DNA from: Oceanobacillus oncorhynchi
GTDB taxonomy: Bacteria > Bacillota > Bacilli > Bacillales > Amphibacillaceae
Assembly: GCF_000821065.1 (NCBI RefSeq)
Contig: NZ_CDGG01000001.1
Span: forward strand, 3,038,001 to 3,102,000
Reading direction: 5' to 3'
Length of the DNA stretch: 64,000 nt
Shown: positions 53,471 through 62,333 of the stretch, piece after piece
How the letters are laid out: every line of letters begins with the position of its first letter
Position numbering within the stretch: position 1 is the first letter of the stretch
Position numbers and translations under genes: made by a program
The notes under the pieces: generated by a model
What the model saw: only the letters and a program-made list of their open reading frames with translations
Databases searched by the model: none
What the model was told of the DNA's origin: nothing

Positions 53471-54387
53471 ATGCCCCAAATATGTCTCCGAAAAGTATAC
53501 TCCTCATCAGAAACACCCTCTCTGCATGTACAGGAAGAATCCAGGTCATACAACAAATATCAAAGAAGAAAAGAGCGGACTAACAAAGCACTGCATCGAA
53601 TACCGGATATTCAATTAATGGATTTAAAAGTAGACTATGCTTTTAAACAACTATTTGGAAACGAAAAGAATAAGGATATCACTGTCGTCTTTCTCAATGC
53701 CATTTTAGCCAAATCAGGAAGAAGCCCGATTCAGCAGCTTTACTTTCAAAATATCGAAATCGGCATTAAAAATAGAAAAGTCATGAAAATTTTAAGTGGA
53801 AGATCTAACAGCCAGTAACGGCCCGATTGGTTCAACTAAATGTTCAGTGGGGTGTAAAGAACCCCACTGAACAAAGTTTCACTTTATATAATGATATCTA
53901 TCAAGAACTGGAGGAGATTGCGATGGTCGATAAAACGTTAAATGTTGCGATGCGGGTCTGGGAAGATTTAAGCCGTACAGAAGAAGAACGGCGGGAATAT
54001 GAAATCCGTTTGAAGCAAATTTTAGATGAGCAATCTAAGAAGCAGGATAGAGAGTTGTTAGAGCAGGAAATGGAAGAAATGAAAGAGCAAAGAGAAGAAA
54101 TGAAAATGGAGAAAGAAGAGCTGAAAGCAGAGAATGAAGAAATAAAGGCGAAGAAAGATAAAACAAAAAAACAAAAAGAAAAAGCAGAGAAACAGAAAGA
54201 AGAGGCGGAAATCAAAAGAAATGAAGCGGAACGAAAAAGGCTTGAAGCAGAGTCCGCACTAAAGGAATCTGCAAAACAGACGGCACTCAAAATGTTAGAG
54301 CAGGGGATAAGCCGAACGGCCATTTTACAGGTGACAGGTTTAACCTCAGAGCAATTAGAGCTGATTCAGCAAGAGGCATCAAAATAA
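53471..54387 (+). pseudogene. Rpn-family PD-(D/E)XK nuclease/transposase gene, internally deleted
   Basis: The 5' part (ATG 53471, AAAGGATG upstream) encodes the typical N-terminus of Rpn recombination-promoting nucleases (ALHRIPDIQLMDLKVDYAFKQLFGNEKNKDITVVFLNAIL). The reading frame breaks around 53780-53830. The catalytic PD-(D/E)XK core, normally about 120 residues, is missing. From about 53880 the C-terminal part resumes in another frame (YNDIYQELEEIAMVDKTLNVAMRVWEDLSRTEEERREYE), followed by a long Glu/Lys coiled coil and ALKMLEQGISRTAILQVTGLTSEQLELI. A perfect 13-bp inverted repeat sits at the junction (53841-53873). The 3' frame (53827-54387, 186 residues) might still be translated. Confidence 0.8.
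53841..53873. repeat. Perfect inverted repeat at the pseudogene deletion junction
   Basis: TGTTCAGTGGGGT / ACCCCACTGAACA, 13 of 13 paired, 7-nt loop GTAAAGA. No T run. Confidence 0.9.
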
Positions 54388-54514
54388 GAGGATTGCAAAG
54401 TGCCTCATAAAACGGAAAATAACAAGGAGCATGCAGGAAAATAACACGGCATGCTCCTATACAAAACCAGCATTTTTTTCTTTGCTCTTTTAAGTGAAAA
54501 AGCATTTACATGAT

Positions 54515-55408
54515 TTAATTATTTTTCAAATCTAATAAAGCCTGATCGAGGGAGGGGAAATCATACGTGAATCCGTGTTCGAGCGCCTTTTCTGGATACG
54601 CGTACTGTCCTTTTACCAGGAGCTGCGCCATTTCTCCCAAAGTAAGATAGAAGAATACAGCCGGCAAATGAAGCCAATTCGGCCGTTTGTATACCTGTGC
54701 TGCTTTTTTCATAAAATCTTTATTACGTTTAGGAGTAGGAGCAGTAATATTGACCGGCCCTTTTAGGGTATGATGTTCTAAGCCAAAGGTGATTAAGTTT
54801 ACGGCATCTTGAACATGGATCCAGGAAAGCCATTGCTCGCCATCACTGATGTGTCCGCCTGTATATAATTTTACCGGCAATGACATAAGCGGAAATGCAC
54901 CACTGTCCTTGCCAAGCAGTATGCCAAACCGGGCGTAGATTGTTCGAATTCCCAATTCTTCGGCTTCACTCGCTTCATTCTCCCATTGCCTTGTTACAGA
55001 TGCAAGAAAATCAGTACCAGGCTGCGTTGTTGCCTCAGTGTAGATAAAATCTTCAGACATCCCGTAGAATCCTACTGCGGAGCCGCTAATAAATACATCT
55101 GGTTTTTCCTTCATGGCTTTCATTAATTGGACAAGATACTTGGTGACACGAAGGCGGCTGGTAAGGATAGTTTCCTTCTTTTTTTTCGTCCAGTATCCAA
55201 ACAATGATTCTCCTGCAAGATTAATGACAGCATCTATTCTCGGAAGTTCATCTGCGGTCGTATCATATCCCTTAAAAGTCAAGTGCGATGTATTTGATTT
55301 TTTCTCAGGAGAACGGGTCAGAATGTATAATTTATGATTAAGGCCAGTGAGGTGTGCAGCTAATTTACTGCCAAAAAACCCTGTACCTCCGGTTATTAGT
55401 ATGTTCAT
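54515..55408 (-). CDS. yfhF: TIGR01777-family NAD(P)-binding epimerase-like protein (YfhF)
   Basis: 297 residues of the extended short-chain dehydrogenase type. MNILITGGTGFFGSKLAAHL is the cofactor-binding loop. INLAGESLFGYWTKKKKETILTSR is the family-specific block. SGSAVGFYG replaces the usual catalytic motif, and the C-terminal DUF1731-like segment is WLHLPAVFFYLTLGEMAQLLVKGQYAYPEKALEHGF. The reaction is unknown. In B. subtilis yfhF lies divergent to recX (yfhG) and is followed by yfhH; the same arrangement is kept here. Confidence 0.9.
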   Translation of the reverse strand: MNILITGGTGFFGSKLAAHLTGLNHKLYILTRSPEKKSNTSHLTFKGYDTTADELPRIDAVINLAGESLFGYWTKKKKETILTSRLRVTKYLVQLMKAMKEKPDVFISGSAVGFYGMSEDFIYTEATTQPGTDFLASVTRQWENEASEAEELGIRTIYARFGILLGKDSGAFPLMSLPVKLYTGGHISDGEQWLSWIHVQDAVNLITFGLEHHTLKGPVNITAPTPKRNKDFMKKAAQVYKRPNWLHLPAVFFYLTLGEMAQLLVKGQYAYPEKALEHGFTYDFPSLDQALLDLKNN

Positions 55409-55499
55409 AATATTGAACCCTCCTTTAGATGATATTTTAAAGTATATATTTCATGTTATCTGCTTGCTTCATTTTTTGCTATGATAAAAAGAGAGGTGA

Positions 55500-56324
55500 A
55501 TGAAGTTGCGGAAAATTACCCGAATTACAACGCAAAAAAAACAGAAGCATCGCTACAATATATTTTTAAACACATCAGCTGGTGATGAATATGGATTTAG
55601 TGTCGGTGAGGATATTCTCATTCAATTTCGTCTGGAGAAAGGAATGGAATTAGATAATGAACTCATCGAAACACTGAAGGAACAAGATAATCTCCATAAA
55701 GTATATACCCTTACTATTCACTTTTTAAGCTATCGAATACGTTCGGAAAAAGAAGTGATTACGTATTTACAGAAAAAAGAAGTGGAAGAGGAACAAATTG
55801 CTGTTATTATGCAACGATTGAAGAAAGAAAAACTGCTTGATGATCAGCAATTTGCTGAAATGTTTGTGCGCTCGCGTATGAATACAAGTTCAAAAGGTCC
55901 AAAAGTCATTGAACAGGAGCTGTTTGAAAAGGGGATTAGCGGACAAATTGCAGTAAATGCTTTAGAGCAATATACGTCAGCCCTGCAGAAAGAAAAAGTT
56001 CAAAAGCTGCTGGGAAAAAAAATAAAGCAAAGCTCGAAGGATTCTTTTCAAAAACAGATAAACCAAGCAAAAAATACGATTCTTCAAAAAGGATTTAATC
56101 AGCAGCTTGTTTTTGAAGCTATTCAGACTATGGATCAGGAAGAGGATACAAATCATGAGTGGGAGGCCTTGAAATTTCAAGGAGAAAAGCTGTATCAAAA
56201 ACATGTAAAAAAATATGAAGGCTTCCAGCTCAAGCAAAAAGTAATGGAAGGTTTATATAGAAAAGGCTTCCATTTCGATATGATTCAGCAATTTGTTGAG
56301 AAATACATGGAAAATCAGGAATAA
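55500..56324 (+). CDS. recX: Recombination regulator RecX
   Basis: 274 residues, the long form of RecX usual in Bacillaceae. It consists of repeated three-helix units, including LHKVYTLTIHFLSYRIRSEKEVITYLQKKEVEEEQIAVIMQRLKKEKLLDDQQFAEMFVRSRM and SKGPKVIEQELFEKGI. RecX binds RecA filaments and limits recombination. GAGGTG lies only 1 bp before the ATG at 55500 but 7 bp before an in-frame TTG at 55506, so the true start may be that TTG. Conserved neighbours yfhF and yfhH support the call. Confidence 0.92.
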   Translation: MKLRKITRITTQKKQKHRYNIFLNTSAGDEYGFSVGEDILIQFRLEKGMELDNELIETLKEQDNLHKVYTLTIHFLSYRIRSEKEVITYLQKKEVEEEQIAVIMQRLKKEKLLDDQQFAEMFVRSRMNTSSKGPKVIEQELFEKGISGQIAVNALEQYTSALQKEKVQKLLGKKIKQSSKDSFQKQINQAKNTILQKGFNQQLVFEAIQTMDQEEDTNHEWEALKFQGEKLYQKHVKKYEGFQLKQKVMEGLYRKGFHFDMIQQFVEKYMENQE

Positions 56325-56384
56325 ATGTAGGTTACTTTTCTGTTATATTTGGTACAATAGGAATCGACAGTAAGGGGGAGAAGA

Positions 56385-56717
56385 ATGAAATTTCGATATA
56401 GTGATTATTCCATAGAACAGCTGCACCAAGAAATTGGGAAACTAAAAGAGCAGGCTCAAAAAGCAGAGCAGCTCGGGAATATTTCAGAGATGCAAATATG
56501 TGAAAGAAAAATGCAAGTAGCGCTTGCATATACAATGAGTCCGGATGATTTTGAAAAAGAGAAAATTTATCAGCTTAAAATGGAAACAGGCTATAAATTC
56601 AGAATATCCTATATTAATGGGGTATTTGCATGGGGTTATCGTATTGATTTATTAAATGAAGAAAGTGAAAATATTGAAGCCTTGCCAATCTCCTTATTAG
56701 GAAAAAAAGTGAGCTGA
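56385..56717 (+). CDS. yfhH: YfhH-family protein (DUF1811)
   Basis: 110 residues. It has an N-terminal helical hairpin (SDYSIEQLHQEIGKLKEQAQKAEQLGNISEMQICERKMQVALAYTM) and a small beta domain (YKFRISYINGVFAWGYRI). This is the pattern of YfhH, found after recX in B. subtilis. Function unknown. It lies 60 bp downstream of recX and has its own GGGGGAG ribosome-binding site; a terminator follows. Confidence 0.88.
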   Translation: MKFRYSDYSIEQLHQEIGKLKEQAQKAEQLGNISEMQICERKMQVALAYTMSPDDFEKEKIYQLKMETGYKFRISYINGVFAWGYRIDLLNEESENIEALPISLLGKKVS

Positions 56718-56720
56718 ATA

Positions 56721-56766
56721 AAAACAACTCAGGCGAAATCCGTTTCACCTGAGTTGTTCCTTTTAG
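56721..56766 (+). terminator. Intrinsic terminator of recX-yfhH
   Basis: AACAACTCAGG / CCTGAGTTGTT with further AAA/TTT pairing in the loop, then CCTTTT. Confidence 0.8.
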
Positions 56767-56842
56767 TTATTGAAATAAGGTACCGCTGTTTCAAACGCCT
56801 GAACCATTTGCGGGGTTACCGTATTCACTTCCTGTATAAGCT

Positions 56843-57832
56843 TTAAGGACTTGAGTCGCTTGGTATCAATTTACTTTGAAGCTTCTGTTCTGAGAAAATC
56901 CAGCCTGTATAGGAAGTAATTACTTCCAGGCTCTTATCCAGCTTTACCACAGCTACAAATGGATAATACCCTTTGCTGCGATAGCGTAAATCAATAAAAC
57001 GGACTTCTATAATATCCTCTTCATCCGTATTTATTTCCCAGCGGTACACCGGTGAAAAATTTAAAAATGAAGAGATATTTTTATCTTTTATCGCAGCTTT
57101 GATGACATCTGTATCGGGTAAAGGAACTCGATAAAATTCATCAACAATCTCAATGTGCCGATTCTCAACGCTGCCTACATAATAACGGTCGCTTGTCGTA
57201 ATAGCAACGCGCCAATAATTTTGTTTAAGCGTAGGGGACGTAGCGACAATCTCTGTATCAGGAAAATATTCTTTGATTTTCTGGACGATTTCCCTTTTGT
57301 CCATATAGCGTTTGATGTAATATAATACAATGACTGTATAAATAATCAGCCAAGTGTATCCGGGATTGGCACCTAATGCCCATGCAACGATACCAGCTAC
57401 ATTCAAGAAAAAAATGTAAGGATCAAATGTATTAATAAACCCTTTAGCAATCCATTTTTTGGTAAATGGCCGAAATGCCTGTGTACCATACGCATTAAAT
57501 AAATCGACAAATACATGGATGGACACAGCTAACAAAGTCCATAGCCAGAGAGTCAAATAGCTCACTTCTGGAACAAATAAATAAATTACTCCAGATACAA
57601 GCAGGCTCCACATAAGAATAGCAGGGAGTGAATGAGACGCTCCGCGGTGCTGTCTTATATACGTTGCATTACTTTTTAATTTAAAAATTGTATCAAAATC
57701 AGGAGCGTGTGATCCGACGACTGTTCCAACCAATACGGCATGAAATAGAGTAGGATTACTTTGCACATTTGGGTCTAATGTTGCTAAACCGCCAAGTGCA
57801 ACACCCATAACAATATGCGTACCAGTATCCAT
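56843..57832 (-). CDS. yfhP: YfhP-family membrane metal-dependent hydrolase-like protein
   Basis: 329 residues. An N-terminal YdjM/DUF457-type membrane domain has MDTGTHIVMGVALGG, VVGSHAPDFDTI, RQHRGASHSL and HVFVDLFNAYGTQAF, whose His/Asp residues would bind metal. About four hydrophobic helices are followed by a soluble C-terminal half. In B. subtilis yfhP precedes mutY (yfhQ) divergently, as here. Function unknown. A coding-like stretch in another frame follows the stop codon (see findings). Confidence 0.88.
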   Translation of the reverse strand: MDTGTHIVMGVALGGLATLDPNVQSNPTLFHAVLVGTVVGSHAPDFDTIFKLKSNATYIRQHRGASHSLPAILMWSLLVSGVIYLFVPEVSYLTLWLWTLLAVSIHVFVDLFNAYGTQAFRPFTKKWIAKGFINTFDPYIFFLNVAGIVAWALGANPGYTWLIIYTVIVLYYIKRYMDKREIVQKIKEYFPDTEIVATSPTLKQNYWRVAITTSDRYYVGSVENRHIEIVDEFYRVPLPDTDVIKAAIKDKNISSFLNFSPVYRWEINTDEEDIIEVRFIDLRYRSKGYYPFVAVVKLDKSLEVITSYTGWIFSEQKLQSKLIPSDSSP

Positions 57833-57904
57833 AGTTACATATCCTCCTTAAGTTGCTTCCATCAAAGCACTCCAATATTATTTTAACACATAGGACGTGA
57901 AAAC

Positions 57905-58981
57905 ATGAACGATAAAAGATTAGAACAAATAAATATTTCCGCTTTTCAAGAAGATTTACTTAGATGGTACGAAGAAAATAAACGTGATCTACCTTGGCGC
58001 GAAAATAATGATGCTTATCGCGTCTGGGTCTCAGAAATTATGCTTCAGCAAACAAAAGTAGATACGGTCATCCCTTATTTTAATCGGTTTATGGAGAAAT
58101 ATCCAACGGTATATGAACTGGCTGAAGCCGAACAGCAGGATGTTTTAAAACAATGGGAAGGCTTAGGTTATTATTCCCGCGCAAGAAATTTACAAACAGC
58201 AGTACGCGAGGTTGTGGAAACATATGATGGAAAAATCCCGGATGACCCGAAGCAGCTCGGTGACTTAAAAGGAGTTGGCCCTTATACGAAAGGGGCGATT
58301 CTTTCTATTGCTTATAATCAGCCGATTCCGGCAGTAGATGGTAATGTAATGCGTGTTTTCTCCCGTGTATTACACATTGAAGAAGATATTGCTTTAAGCT
58401 CCACCAAAAAGTTGTTTGAATACTACGTAGCGGAAATGATTTCAAAGGAAGATCCCTCCTCCTTTAATCAGGCTATTATGGATTTAGGTGCGACAATATG
58501 TACACCGAAGCAGCCTATGTGCATGTTCTGCCCAGTGATGGAGCATTGTCAAGCATACGTTGATGGAATCCAGGAAAAGCTGCCAGTGAAAAAGAAAGCG
58601 AAGAAGCAGCAAAAGAAAAAATATATTGCATTGCTGATCCAAAATCAGGAAGGGAAATATATTATTGAAAAAAGACCGGATTCTGGACTATTGGCAGGAT
58701 TATGGCAATTTCCAATGATTCCTGCCGATGATATTGTAAAAAAGGACTGGCAGCCATGGCTGGAAGAGAATTATGGGTTAGATGTGGATATCAAAGCATC
58801 GTGTACATCCATCAAGCATGTTTTTTCACATATCATTTGGAATGTAGACGTACGTAAAGCAATCACAAATCAGGAAACAGTAAAGGATGACCGCTTAAAA
58901 TTTGTTTCTTTAGAAGAGCTGAAAGAATTTCCTTTTCCTGTTCCACATCAAAAAATGATACCTTTTTTAGAAGGAAAATGA
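57905..58981 (+). CDS. mutY: A/G-specific adenine glycosylase MutY
   Basis: 358 residues. It removes adenine mispaired with 8-oxoguanine. The HhH glycosylase domain has WVSEIMLQQTKVDTVIPYF and LKGVGPYTKGAILSIAYNQPIPAVDGNVMRV with the catalytic Asp. The 4Fe-4S cluster motif C-x6-C-x2-C-x5-C is CTPKQPMCMFCPVMEHC. A C-terminal NUDIX-like 8-oxoG recognition domain follows (KKYIALLIQNQEGKYIIEKRPDSGLLAGLWQFP). Complete and of normal length; divergent from yfhP. Confidence 0.95.
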   Translation: MNDKRLEQINISAFQEDLLRWYEENKRDLPWRENNDAYRVWVSEIMLQQTKVDTVIPYFNRFMEKYPTVYELAEAEQQDVLKQWEGLGYYSRARNLQTAVREVVETYDGKIPDDPKQLGDLKGVGPYTKGAILSIAYNQPIPAVDGNVMRVFSRVLHIEEDIALSSTKKLFEYYVAEMISKEDPSSFNQAIMDLGATICTPKQPMCMFCPVMEHCQAYVDGIQEKLPVKKKAKKQQKKKYIALLIQNQEGKYIIEKRPDSGLLAGLWQFPMIPADDIVKKDWQPWLEENYGLDVDIKASCTSIKHVFSHIIWNVDVRKAITNQETVKDDRLKFVSLEELKEFPFPVPHQKMIPFLEGK

Positions 58982-59155
58982 AATTTTATTGAATGCAACG
59001 AGGAAATATAAATCCTGATAAAAATTTTTGTCATCAAAAAAACGCCTTAATGCTTTATTTACCGGGGTTTTCAACACGCTAAAAATATTTCTTTAAAAAA
59101 GTTTGGATAAAGAAATGCGCTTCTGGACAAATTAATTATTGCGGAGGTGATATTG

Positions 59156-59332
59156 ATGGCTAAAAAACAAAATCAACAAAACCAACAAAATCCTGCAAAA
59201 ACAAACGCAGCTGAAGTAAGAAAGCAAAACCAACAAGCAGCTCAAGGACAATATGGTACTGAGTTTGCTCAAGAAACAGATGCACAAGAAGTGAAAAAGC
59301 AAAACCAACAATCTCAACAAAACAAGCAATAA
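59156..59332 (+). CDS. sspE: Gamma-type small acid-soluble spore protein
   Basis: 58 residues, rich in Gln, Asn, Lys and Ala, with two similar halves (AAEVRKQNQQ... and AQEVKKQNQQ...). The GPR protease-type site TEFAQET lies between them. Gamma-SASPs are amino-acid stores of the dormant spore core, degraded on germination. GGAGGTGA ends 5 bp before the ATG. Its place between mutY and ygaC agrees with sspE in B. subtilis. Expression under the forespore factor sigma-G is expected, though I could not define its promoter. Confidence 0.92.
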   Translation: MAKKQNQQNQQNPAKTNAAEVRKQNQQAAQGQYGTEFAQETDAQEVKKQNQQSQQNKQ

Positions 59333-59345
59333 CATCTGTTTTACC

Positions 59346-59378
59346 CAAAAGGGTTTCCAATTACGGAAACCCTTTTAA
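59346..59378 (+). terminator. Intrinsic terminator of sspE
   Basis: AAAAGGGTTTCC / GGAAACCCTTTT with a 6-nt loop. Confidence 0.85.
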
Positions 59379-59508
59379 TGATTCTACATATCAATGAAGA
59401 AACCATTATGGAAATAAAAAGGACTTATCCTTTAACTTTTATGGCTGAAGGCTTATAATATAAGATAATTCATAAATCACTGTATGAAAATGGAGAGGGA
59501 GATTTTGG

Positions 59509-60042
59509 ATGGTTTCTCCAAACGCTGGTTCCAAAATGATGATACAAAGTTATAAACATAATGGACAACTTCATAGAATCTGGAAAAATAGTGTCGTATT
59601 AAAAGGGACGGAAAGTATTATAATCGGAGCGAATGATCGGACAAAAGTCATTGAAAGCGATGGTCATTCCTGGATGACGAGAGAGCCGGCCATTTGTTAT
59701 TTTGATGCGAAGCATTGGTTTAATATTATTGGTATGCTTAGGGATGATGGAATTCATTATTACTGTAATCTCAGCTCCCCATTTGTTTACGATGAGGGTG
59801 CGGAATCGCTAAAATACATTGACTACGATTTAGATGTGAAGGTATTTCCTGATATGACATTTAATCTTCTTGATGAAGATGAATATGAAGAAAATAAAGT
59901 TTTGATGAAATACCCAGAAGAAATTCATCATATTCTTTATCAGCAATTAGAAGTATTAATTCATTGGATTCGCCAGGGAAAGGGTCCTTTTTCTCCGGGG
60001 TTTGTCGATGATTGGTATGAAATGTACTTAACGTATCATTAA
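59509..60042 (+). CDS. ygaC: DUF402 nucleoside tri-/diphosphate phosphatase (YgaC/Ntdp)
   Basis: 177 residues of the DUF402 (FomD-like) family. It resembles the S. aureus nucleoside tri/diphosphatase Ntdp: [63 protein letters not shown], and the metal-binding [21 protein letters not shown] and LLDEDEYEE. It hydrolyses NTPs and NDPs with a divalent metal. GGAGAGGGAG precedes the ATG by 7 bp. Position after sspE matches B. subtilis. Confidence 0.9.
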   Translation: MVSPNAGSKMMIQSYKHNGQLHRIWKNSVVLKGTESIIIGANDRTKVIESDGHSWMTREPAICYFDAKHWFNIIGMLRDDGIHYYCNLSSPFVYDEGAESLKYIDYDLDVKVFPDMTFNLLDEDEYEENKVLMKYPEEIHHILYQQLEVLIHWIRQGKGPFSPGFVDDWYEMYLTYH

Positions 60043-60109
60043 ATTTGAAAAGAAAACAAATATTTTTAGCGATGTTTGAGCGGTTTGATTGCAATTCGAC
60101 TGAGTAAAA

Positions 60110-60153
60110 GGGTATCCTTGTTACGGATGACATAACGAGGATATCCTTTTTTT
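60110..60153 (+). terminator. Intrinsic terminator of ygaC
   Basis: GGTATCCTTGTTA / TAACGAGGATATCC with one bulge, then T7. Confidence 0.8.
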
Positions 60154-60205
60154 ATTTAGAGGGATATTAAAACGAAATACCTTTTCAAGTAGAGGAAGTT
60201 GATAA

Positions 60206-61954
60206 ATGAGCAGCATCAAACAGTATATGAAATTTGTAAAACCATACACATGGAAGATTATTTGGACATTACTCATCGGTGTTGTTAAATTTGGTATTCC
60301 GCTGTTAATGCCTTTGATTTTGAAATACGTTATCGATGATATTGTTACGGTAGAAAACATGACCCAATCCGAGAGAATAACCCGTTTATTCTGGATTATG
60401 GGTATTTCTTTTGTCGTATTTTTAATTGTCCGCCCGCCGGTTGAGTATATTCGTCAATACTTAGCGCAGTGGGTCGGGAATAAAATTCTTTTTGATATCA
60501 GAGGAAAATTATTCGATCATCTTCAAAAGCTAAGCCTGAAATTCTATTCGAAGACCAAAACAGGTGAAATCATCTCAAGGGTAATTCATGATGTGGAGCA
60601 GACGAAAAATTTTGTGATGACCGGGTTAATGAATATTTGGCTGGATGTCACAACCATTTTAATTGCTATCATTATTATGTTTACCATGGATGTGCCGCTC
60701 ACCTTTGTATCGATTATTTTATTCCCGCTGTTCGGGATTTCTGTCAAATACTTTTTCGGGCGCTTACGCCGTCTGACAAGAGAAAGGTCACAAGCTCTGG
60801 CAGAAGTACAAGGCCACTTGCATGAGCGTATCCAAGGGGTGCCGGTGACAAGAAGCTTTGCGCTGGAAGATTATGAAGATGAGCAGTTTGATAAAAGAAA
60901 CCGTCATTTCCTGGACCGGGCTTTAAAGCATACGGATTGGAACGCCAGAACCTTTGCCGTGACCAATACGATTACTGACTTGGCGCCGCTGCTCGTCATT
61001 GCTTTTGCAGGTTATCAGGTTATTATGGGCAACACCTCACTCGGAACGATGGTAGCCTTCGTCGGGTATATGGAGCGGGTGTACAGTCCATTACGCAGAC
61101 TGATCAACTCATCAACGACGTTAGTACAATCCATTGCGTCTATTGACCGTGTATTTGAATTAATGAATGAGCCATATGATATTACGGACAAAAAGGGTGC
61201 GGTTGATCCGGGAAGACTGAAAGGAAAAGTATCCTTTAACCATGTCTCCTTCCGATATGATGAGGAAGAAGTGTCAGTGCTTAAGGATATCGACCTTCAT
61301 GTCCAAAAAGGAGAGACCATAGCCTTTGTCGGAATGAGTGGGGGAGGAAAATCGACACTAATCAGTTTGATTCCACGCTTTTACGATGTCACAAGCGGGT
61401 CGATTGAAATCGACGGAATGGACTTAAGGGATATGCAGGCCCGGGCGCTGCGGGACAATATTGGAATGGTGCTTCAGGATAATATTCTGTTCTCCGAATC
61501 AATTGAAACGAATATCCGGATGGGGAATCCAGAGGCAACGAGAGAGGAAGTCATTCGGGCGGCTAAAGCAGCAAATGCGCATGACTTTATTGATGAAATG
61601 CCCGAGGGCTATGAAACCATGGTGGGAGAACGCGGTGTGAAGTTATCTGGCGGCCAGAAGCAGCGGATAGCTATCGCGCGTGTTTTCTTGAAAAATCCGC
61701 CGCTGTTAATTTTTGATGAAGCAACATCAGCACTTGATTTAGAAAGTGAACATCTTATTCAGGAAACACTGGAGAAGCTTGCTTCAGACCGGACAACGTT
61801 TATTGTTGCCCACCGTCTAGCAACCATTACTCACGCAAATCGCATTGTTGTTGTGGAAAATGGGGAAATTGTAGAAATAGGTTCGCATGAGGAATTAATG
61901 CGGCTCCGCGGTCATTATTATGATTTGTATCAGATTCAAAATTTGGATGAATAA
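60206..61954 (+). CDS. ygaD: ABC half-transporter, multidrug/lipid exporter type (YgaD)
   Basis: 582 residues, a complete TMD-NBD half transporter that works as a dimer. Six helices lie within residues 1-320 with the [13 protein letters not shown] and [30 protein letters not shown] coupling region. The ATPase has GMSGGGKST (Walker A), [32 protein letters not shown] and the H-loop IVAHRLATI. Such exporters (MsbA/Sav1866/BmrA-like) expel lipids or drugs; the substrate is not known. The position between ygaC and gsaB matches B. subtilis ygaD. Confidence 0.92.
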   Translation: MSSIKQYMKFVKPYTWKIIWTLLIGVVKFGIPLLMPLILKYVIDDIVTVENMTQSERITRLFWIMGISFVVFLIVRPPVEYIRQYLAQWVGNKILFDIRGKLFDHLQKLSLKFYSKTKTGEIISRVIHDVEQTKNFVMTGLMNIWLDVTTILIAIIIMFTMDVPLTFVSIILFPLFGISVKYFFGRLRRLTRERSQALAEVQGHLHERIQGVPVTRSFALEDYEDEQFDKRNRHFLDRALKHTDWNARTFAVTNTITDLAPLLVIAFAGYQVIMGNTSLGTMVAFVGYMERVYSPLRRLINSSTTLVQSIASIDRVFELMNEPYDITDKKGAVDPGRLKGKVSFNHVSFRYDEEEVSVLKDIDLHVQKGETIAFVGMSGGGKSTLISLIPRFYDVTSGSIEIDGMDLRDMQARALRDNIGMVLQDNILFSESIETNIRMGNPEATREEVIRAAKAANAHDFIDEMPEGYETMVGERGVKLSGGQKQRIAIARVFLKNPPLLIFDEATSALDLESEHLIQETLEKLASDRTTFIVAHRLATITHANRIVVVENGEIVEIGSHEELMRLRGHYYDLYQIQNLDE

Positions 61955-61970
61955 AATTCATTTACAGGAT

Positions 61971-62319
61971 AAAAAAGCATTTCCCAGAGGTTGAACTGTG
62001 CCCCGTCAAGTAGACAGTAAAAAAACAAAAACTCTATGCAACAGCCTGGTCCCGATATTCCAACGGTGTCAGGCTGTTTAATTTCTCCTGGTAACGTTCT
62101 TTATTATAAAATTGGATATATCGATCAATATCCTCTACTAATCGGTTTCTTTTCTTCCGTCACCTTTTGTACAATCTCCATACGTTCTTCTAGCGTATGT
62201 TTGGTTATTCTTTTAGACATTAAAAATACTCCCTTCCTAGTAGGAGAGAATTTTTATTATTTCTCTGTCTACTATAAAGGGAGCATATCAGGTTGATTTC
62301 TCCGGGAAATGCTTTTTTT
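61971..62319. terminator. Terminator hairpin split by an IS remnant
   Basis: The arms AAAAAAGCATTTCCC (61972-61986) and GGGAAATGCTTTTTT (62304-62318) are perfectly complementary and end in A/T runs, a bidirectional terminator for convergent ygaD and gsaB. The 298-bp IS3-type remnant lies between them, flanked by GGT on both sides. Removing the remnant and one GGT restores a 16-nt loop. Confidence 0.8.
61993..62290 (-). mobile_element. Internally deleted IS3-family (IS150-group) element
   Basis: Imperfect terminal inverted repeats: TGAACTGTGCCCC...AGTAGACAG at 61993-62018 and, inverted, TGATATGCTCCC...AGTAGACAG at 62290-62265. There is a 3-bp GGT target duplication. On the minus strand, the start of orfA (62220-62125, MSKRITKHTLEERMEIVQKV...) is joined out of frame to the last ~32 codons of the orfB transposase (DRYIQFYNKERYQEKLNSLT...), ending at 62034. 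The integrase core is gone, so the element cannot move by itself. Confidence 0.88.
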
Positions 62320-62333
62320 ATCGTGCCATTATA

